A stretch of DNA of 64,000 nt. It comes from Tanypteryx hageni (lineage: Eukaryota; Arthropoda; Insecta; Odonata; Petaluridae). Below the pieces are notes generated by a model that made no database searches, had not been told where the DNA came from, and saw only the letters and a program-made list of their open reading frames with translations. This document shows, in pieces, positions 59,546-64,000 of the stretch (the first letter of the stretch is position 1; the number at the start of each line of letters is the position of its first letter). The translations under genes and the position numbers were made by a program. Location: positions 79,744,572-79,808,571 of the forward strand of contig CM054116.1 of NCBI GenBank assembly GCA_028673005.1, written 5' to 3'.

Positions 59546-60447
59546 GTCCGACACCGTCACCTTCGTTACTACCATGCCTATCCGCCCTCCCTCGCTCCTT
59601 CTTCTCCTACGCTACACGCCTTTGCATACCAATTCAAGCCCACGCTTCTCATCTCGGGGATAATTCCCTCGTCACCCCACCACGCCCTTCAACCTTCAAA
59701 TCCGCTCTGCTTGCGGTTAACCTCTCTTCAACACGCTTTTCTCATTTTTGTCGCCTTCTTGTTTTCCTCTTCCGCTCACAGTATTTCTACTATCTGTCTT
59801 TCGAATGCGCGTGTGTCTTCTTCTCTCGGCCAGTTCTCTTCTTTTTTTGCGAGCGGATCACCCGAAGAAATATGCGTGTGTTTTTTCCCTAGCTGGTATT
59901 TTTTTCCTCCTTTTCCGGAGGAAGTAGGTCGCATCTCTTGGATTGGATTCCTTCGTGGATATTCGGTCGGTGTTTAAAGAGGAGCATTCTTGAGGCGTTT
60001 TGGAGGAGGAATCTGGGGATCCATTTTTTAAGGAATTGGCTTTTATTTGATATGGCTTCTACGTGTCCTTGGAAAACTTATATCACTTTGAAGCAGTATG
60101 GGTGTATTTAAAGGAAGAAATTTTGCGTAAAGAGGTGATTACGTAATGTTATGAGAAAATCATATTTTAATTAGGTAGAGGAAATTTTTATTTTGTATGA
60201 TAACCAGATCCGTATCTACAGCTAATTTATTTTTTCTATTATGGATTTATTCAGCCTATATAAAAAATAAAAAATTATAATGACTTTTATATTAATCTGG
60301 AAAGGGTCCGCATTTTGACACTGACCCTACTTTTATTAATTCGAAGCTGTTGTGAAACTTTTCGATTTATATATTCTTATATTAAGCTTTAAAATGGTAT
60401 TTTTCTTGCCTTGAAAGATTAATGTTTCAAGAACTTGGAGAAGTATC
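59546..60447. other. No gene recognised
   Basis: Mixed composition to 60000, then AT-rich. An 88-codon plus frame at 59711 has no domain. Confidence 0.4.
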
Positions 60448-60455
60448 ATTTAGAG

Positions 60456-60680
60456 CAGTGATTCTTAAACTTCCAATTGTCGCGGCCCCCTTTTATTGCA
60501 ATTTGTCTAAATAAGAATCTTAAATACAAATTTTTCATTTTATACATGTTTTAATGATTTTTGTAACATCATATTTTCTAAAATTCCCTGATAAAAATTT
60601 ATTAGTCGTGGAATTTTCATTTTTTGGCATGTCACCTTACATAAAAAATAATTTTGTGGCACCCAGTTTGAGAAACACTG
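60456..60680. mobile_element. hAT MITE, 225 bp, with 8-bp target duplication
   Basis: The left end CAGTGATTCTTAAACTTCC and the reverse complement of the right end, CAGTGTTTCTCAAACTGGG, are typical hAT terminal inverted repeats, with CGGCCCCC inward on the left and GGCACCC inward on the right. Flanking octamers are ATTTAGAG (60448-60455) and ATTTATAG (60681-60688), 7 of 8 matching. No coding capacity, so mobility would need a hAT transposase in trans. Confidence 0.8.
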
Positions 60681-60688
60681 ATTTATAG

Positions 60689-61239
60689 GTAAAAGTCCGA
60701 CATAAGTAGCCAACACAAGTGTTCACTCCGACCGAGACTATACAATCCTACGTTACTTTATAGAATAGTTTTGCATATCCGTCGCATAAATTCTTCCTCG
60801 ATAAATACAGTAATCCCTAACGACCGTATGAATTTATTTTTCATCCGCGGCATTTCATCGTTGATCGTCAAATCGATTCAGTATCGACTCCTGATCCGTT
60901 CGTCGAATTCGATTTAAGATCTCCTCTAGCTGTCGCATTATTTAAAGATGGTTCGAAGAAGATCACCCCGAGACCCCTCTTGATCCTTGGGGAAGACAAG
61001 TCATGAGTTCAACGCAAAGGAGCGGCATACGCGTGACGTACATACATAAAAAGAGCTCCCAGAAATGACTCGATCAAAATGCTGCCACTCCTATATCTGT
61101 ACCATTTCACGTTTCCTTTCTTACCTTTTCACATTCCACTCTCGTTACGTCCTCCTTTTCTCCTGCTCTCTCTTGTATACTGTTCTAACTCTATGATTGC
61201 CTCGAACCAATCTTTCCTTAAATATTGATATTAATATAT
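60689..61239. other. No gene recognised
   Basis: Mixed, moderately CpG-rich in 60830-61060. No repeat ends recognised. Confidence 0.4.
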
Positions 61240-61413
61240 GTGTTCATCCTATCGACCATCTTGATTTTGTCATTGGAGCTTATTTTCATACTAGTATAAA
61301 TACCCGTCAATATGTTGGGTATGCATGGATTAAGTATTAGATTTAAGCCACTTTCCTTCCTCTTTTCTTTCTTTCTCTCTTCCATCCTCATCCCTCCCAT
61401 TCTCCCTCCATCT
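61240..61413 (-). repeat. Dispersed repeat including a pyrimidine segment, copy 2
   Basis: Reverse-complement partner of 40655-40800. It contains CCCGTCAATATG, TACTAGTA-like ACTAGTATAAA, and the start of the CT-rich tract (TCTTCCATCCTCATCCC). Confidence 0.6.
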
Positions 61414-61740
61414 CTCCTTCTCTGGAAAAATTAACTTACTAGTCTTAATCTCGCCCTAATAAAGATCATTATCTATCTATCTTCCCTCTCCCTCCTCTGT
61501 CACCCTCTCTCTCTATATATCTCTCTCATTATCTTTCCTCCTCCCTACCTCTCTCTCCCTCCTTCCCTCTCCCCCTCTCTCTCCTTCTCTGAAAAAATAG
61601 ACTTCTGGTCTCAATCTCGCCCTAATAAGGAACATTATCTATATATATCTCCCTCCTTCTCTGTCTCCCTCCCTCTCTCTCTCTCTCCCTCTCTCCTCCT
61701 GCCTCTCTCCTTTTTTCTTCCACTCACTCCTCTCTCATGA
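61330..61740 (+). repeat. Polypyrimidine tract with a 166-bp tandem unit
   Basis: CT-rich tract in which CTCCTTCTCTG.AAAAA..A followed by CTCAATCTCGCCCTAATAA and CATTATCTAT recurs at 61414 and 61581, a period of 166-167 bp. Each copy is followed by (CTCC)n/(TC)n expansion. Confidence 0.75.
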
Positions 61741-61770
61741 AATAAAATATTCAAAGTATGCTCCCCTTAC

Positions 61771-62722
61771 GCATATACAAGGGTTGAGTCGACAATGCAA
61801 TCTCGAGGTTTAACAATGACACGGTCGGCAAGGCAACATATCTTTAAAATGCTTAAAATTTTCAAATAAATATGATTTAAACGCAGAAAGTGAGCGTTTT
61901 GTAACGTAGGCAATATATAACGATAAGAATAAGAAACGTTAATTATTTTTCTTGAAAATGGTCCAGATTCGAAGATCGTAGGTCAATTCTTTCTAATTTT
62001 AATTTGCATAAGAGTGAAAGCCTGTAAATCGAAAAATCTGTTTTTACGTGTTATCTTATGCGAAACAGAAATTATCTACTGGAGTCAAACACGGATCTTC
62101 TTTGGGGATTTATTTTTGTAAACGGCTTTTCCTATAAGAATAAAACATTCCTACCAAATTTCAATCTTCTACCTACTCGGAAGGTTAGTTAAAATACTAT
62201 TACAATTATCATAATATCTCTATCAATAATAGCCTTACTCTGTGCCTAACACTGACGTCATCAATGGCATTGTTTAACGCATTTGCGACAAACTTCCCGA
62301 TTAGGTGGAAGGTTAAAATTTCGCAGGAATTTTTTATTCAAATACAAAAATTAAATGACGGAGAAAAATACGAAAAAAGACCCGGGTTCAACTCTGGAAG
62401 GGAGAGGGGGGGAGACGATTTCCATTTCCCGTAAGATAACAGGTAAAAAGCGACTTTTTAAAGTGCAGGCTTTTGTTCTTTTGGAAATTAAAATGAGAAA
62501 GAATTGGCGTACGATCTTCAAATTTGAACTATGTTTTGGGAAAATTAACGAAGTTTCTTATTCAATTCATCTTTTTTCGCCTACCGTTTGAAATCTCTCA
62601 TATTAAACATTTAAATCGCATATTTTGGGAAAATATCGGCTTTTAAACAGGATGTTGCCTTGCCGACCACGTCATTGCTGAACTTCGAGACTCAATTGTT
62701 GTCTCAACCTGCATACATGTAA
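61771..62722. mobile_element. Foldback DNA element, 0.95 kb, arms about 430 bp
   Basis: 61771-62200 is an imperfect reverse complement of about 62281-62722 along its whole length. Paired landmarks: AATGACACGGTCGGCAAGGC against GCCTTGCCGACCACGTCATT; GAAGATCGTAGGTCAATTCT against the complement near 62510; GTTATCTTATG against CGTAAGATAAC; and CCTACCAAATTTCAATCTTC against its complement at 62300-62335. The loop is about 80 bp. A single arm of the same element is at 13381-13840. No coding frame. The class is not identified. Confidence 0.8.
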
Positions 62723-62839
62723 TATATACGAGTGCAAAGATTGCCTTAAATTATCTTAGGATTTTTCGTGAAATTACGTAATACTAATGGGAGTGGGATT
62801 TAGTTTGAATTCTTTTGCTTAACTAAACGACTATATAGA

Positions 62840-63110
62840 TGTAGAGTAAGAGAAAGGGAGAAGTGGGGATGGAGATAGGATGGAAGGGATATAGAATGGA
62901 AGGTACATAGACAGGGAGGTATAGAATTAGAAAAGGACTGGAGGAAAGAGATAAAGATGGAGACAGAGAAAAAGCGGAAGAGCTAAGGATTTGGTGAGGA
63001 GGGATTGAGAGAGGGGGGGAGGTGGGAGAAAAGAGGCAGAGAGAGGGAGAGAGAGGGAAGGAAAGAGAGAGGGAGGGAGAGAAGGACGGCGAGAGGACGG
63101 GAGGGAATAT
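62840..63110 (+). repeat. Polypurine tract, 0.27 kb
   Basis: GA-rich plus strand, most uniform at 63000-63100 (GAGAGAGGGAGAGAGAGGGA words), followed by an ATTATTATTTATTTATTAT run. Confidence 0.85.
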
Positions 63111-64000
63111 TATTATTTATTTATTATAATTACTTCACAGTCGACTTTTTGTCACTGTCGCTGTTAGATCGACCCTGAGGATTCCCACATCGTGGGCGAA
63201 ATGCATAGGGCTTATTCATGCCCTTGTTTTGGCTTAAGGAGTCCCTCTCACTTATTCATCACCAGCCAAAAGTGTTCGAGCTATCTCTGATTACTTCATT
63301 TTTGACAAGGGACTCATTGGAGAAAACAAGAATGAGAAAGAATTTTTCCCGAATCTCTATTTTGGAAAATTTTATATCGGCTCTTACTCAATAATTACAG
63401 TTGTTAATATGCATTTCTAAGTTCCCCGTTGAATTTCGACGGGAAATTACACTAGAAAATAAACTAATTTTGTGATTATCCATAATAATGAGTCACGATT
63501 ACTTAAGATGTGTGGTTTCCGTAGGATTACCAGTCTTACGGCGGGTTTTTCAACCATATAGTAACTAAAACCCCTCATATGACGGGCAATACACTACTAG
63601 TAGAAGTAGTTAATATTATTCGAGCGTGATCGGATTTCTACGCTCATTATTTAAGTAGATTTTCCAAGTACAGTAGATTCTTCTTAAAGTAATTCCATTG
63701 AATACTGTTAAATTGATAAAATAATGAAGCTGACAACAGCAAATGACTTACTTATAAATATTTGGTTTTACAGTTTCACATATTTTTACAATAGACTGCT
63801 GATATCAATAGCTAGCCATAATAATAAGCGGCATATAATGTGACGCCTTTTTGTGTATTTATTTATTTGCCTATTCAAGCAACGGTTCCCAGCATTTTTG
63901 TAGGTGCGGCACCTTTTCAAAAATTAAAAGAATTTCGCGGTGCCCCCACCTCGAAACAGGGTTGTATATTTATTTTTACGGGTATCCTACTTTTGGAAGC
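63111..64000. other. No gene recognised; motif copy and possible hAT end at the edge
   Basis: 63568-63605 has a copy of the CATATGACGGGCAAT...TACTAGTAG motif. From about 63879, CAACGGTTCCCAGCATTTTT with GTGCGGCACC and GGTGCCCCCACC further in resembles a hAT MITE left end running off the window. Confidence 0.4.

Noticed and set aside
58779..59663. 294-codon plus-strand open frame
   Set aside because: Same compositional cause in the 58.7-59.5 kb pyrimidine tract.
1..64000. CRISPR array, bacterial operons, Shine-Dalgarno sites or prophage
   Set aside because: The sequence is eukaryotic: no spaced short repeats, no dense coding, and only eukaryotic transposable elements.

Overview
The window looks like non-coding DNA from an animal nuclear genome, most likely an arthropod. 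It is AT-rich, CpG is not obviously depleted, there are long (TA)n, (CT)n and (GT)n runs, and the only long coding matches are transposable elements: a KIAA1586/SCAND3-like hAT transposase relic and a CR1/Jockey-group reverse transcriptase. I recognise no host gene, rRNA, tRNA or CRISPR array. The stretch is probably intergenic or intronic. Arthropod is an inference from the element types and base composition.

Layout. At 0.8-8.4 kb lies a nested complex. A decayed hAT transposase gene (4819-6662, with its likely C-terminal tail at about 8006-8072 and a hAT-type right end at 8404) is split by a 1.34-kb insertion (6657-7997). A near-identical inverted copy of most of that insertion sits 4.67 kb upstream at 827-1986. 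A third, shorter and older copy of the same family is at 15137-15832. Between the inverted arms is a purine tract followed by a 1.1-kb pyrimidine tract (2665-4062). At 13.3-14.2 kb a MITE with long inverted ends encloses one arm of a foldback element whose complete copy is at 61.8-62.7 kb. Further inverted-end elements lie at 19450-20098, 28363-28603, 40862-41209 and 60456-60680, the last with a 7-of-8 target duplication. A 5'-truncated but open non-LTR retrotransposon lies on the minus strand at 56357-58453.

About sixteen strand-asymmetric purine or pyrimidine tracts of 0.1-1.1 kb, together roughly 8 kb, punctuate the window. They create long Ser/Pro/Leu/Phe- or Arg/Glu-rich open frames that are not genes. 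In at least one case (40.65 kb against 61.4 kb) the tract is part of a dispersed repeat unit. CpG-rich unique blocks at 10.5-11.3, 20.7-21.5, 23.1-23.5, 26.0-27.0, 29.6-30.4, 34.7-35.6, 50.7-51.1 and 55.4-56.0 kb are the best places to look for host regulatory sequence or short exons.

No metabolic or multi-gene system is present. The biology here is transposon nesting, inverted duplication and foldback structure, and a window-wide pattern of purine/pyrimidine tracts.
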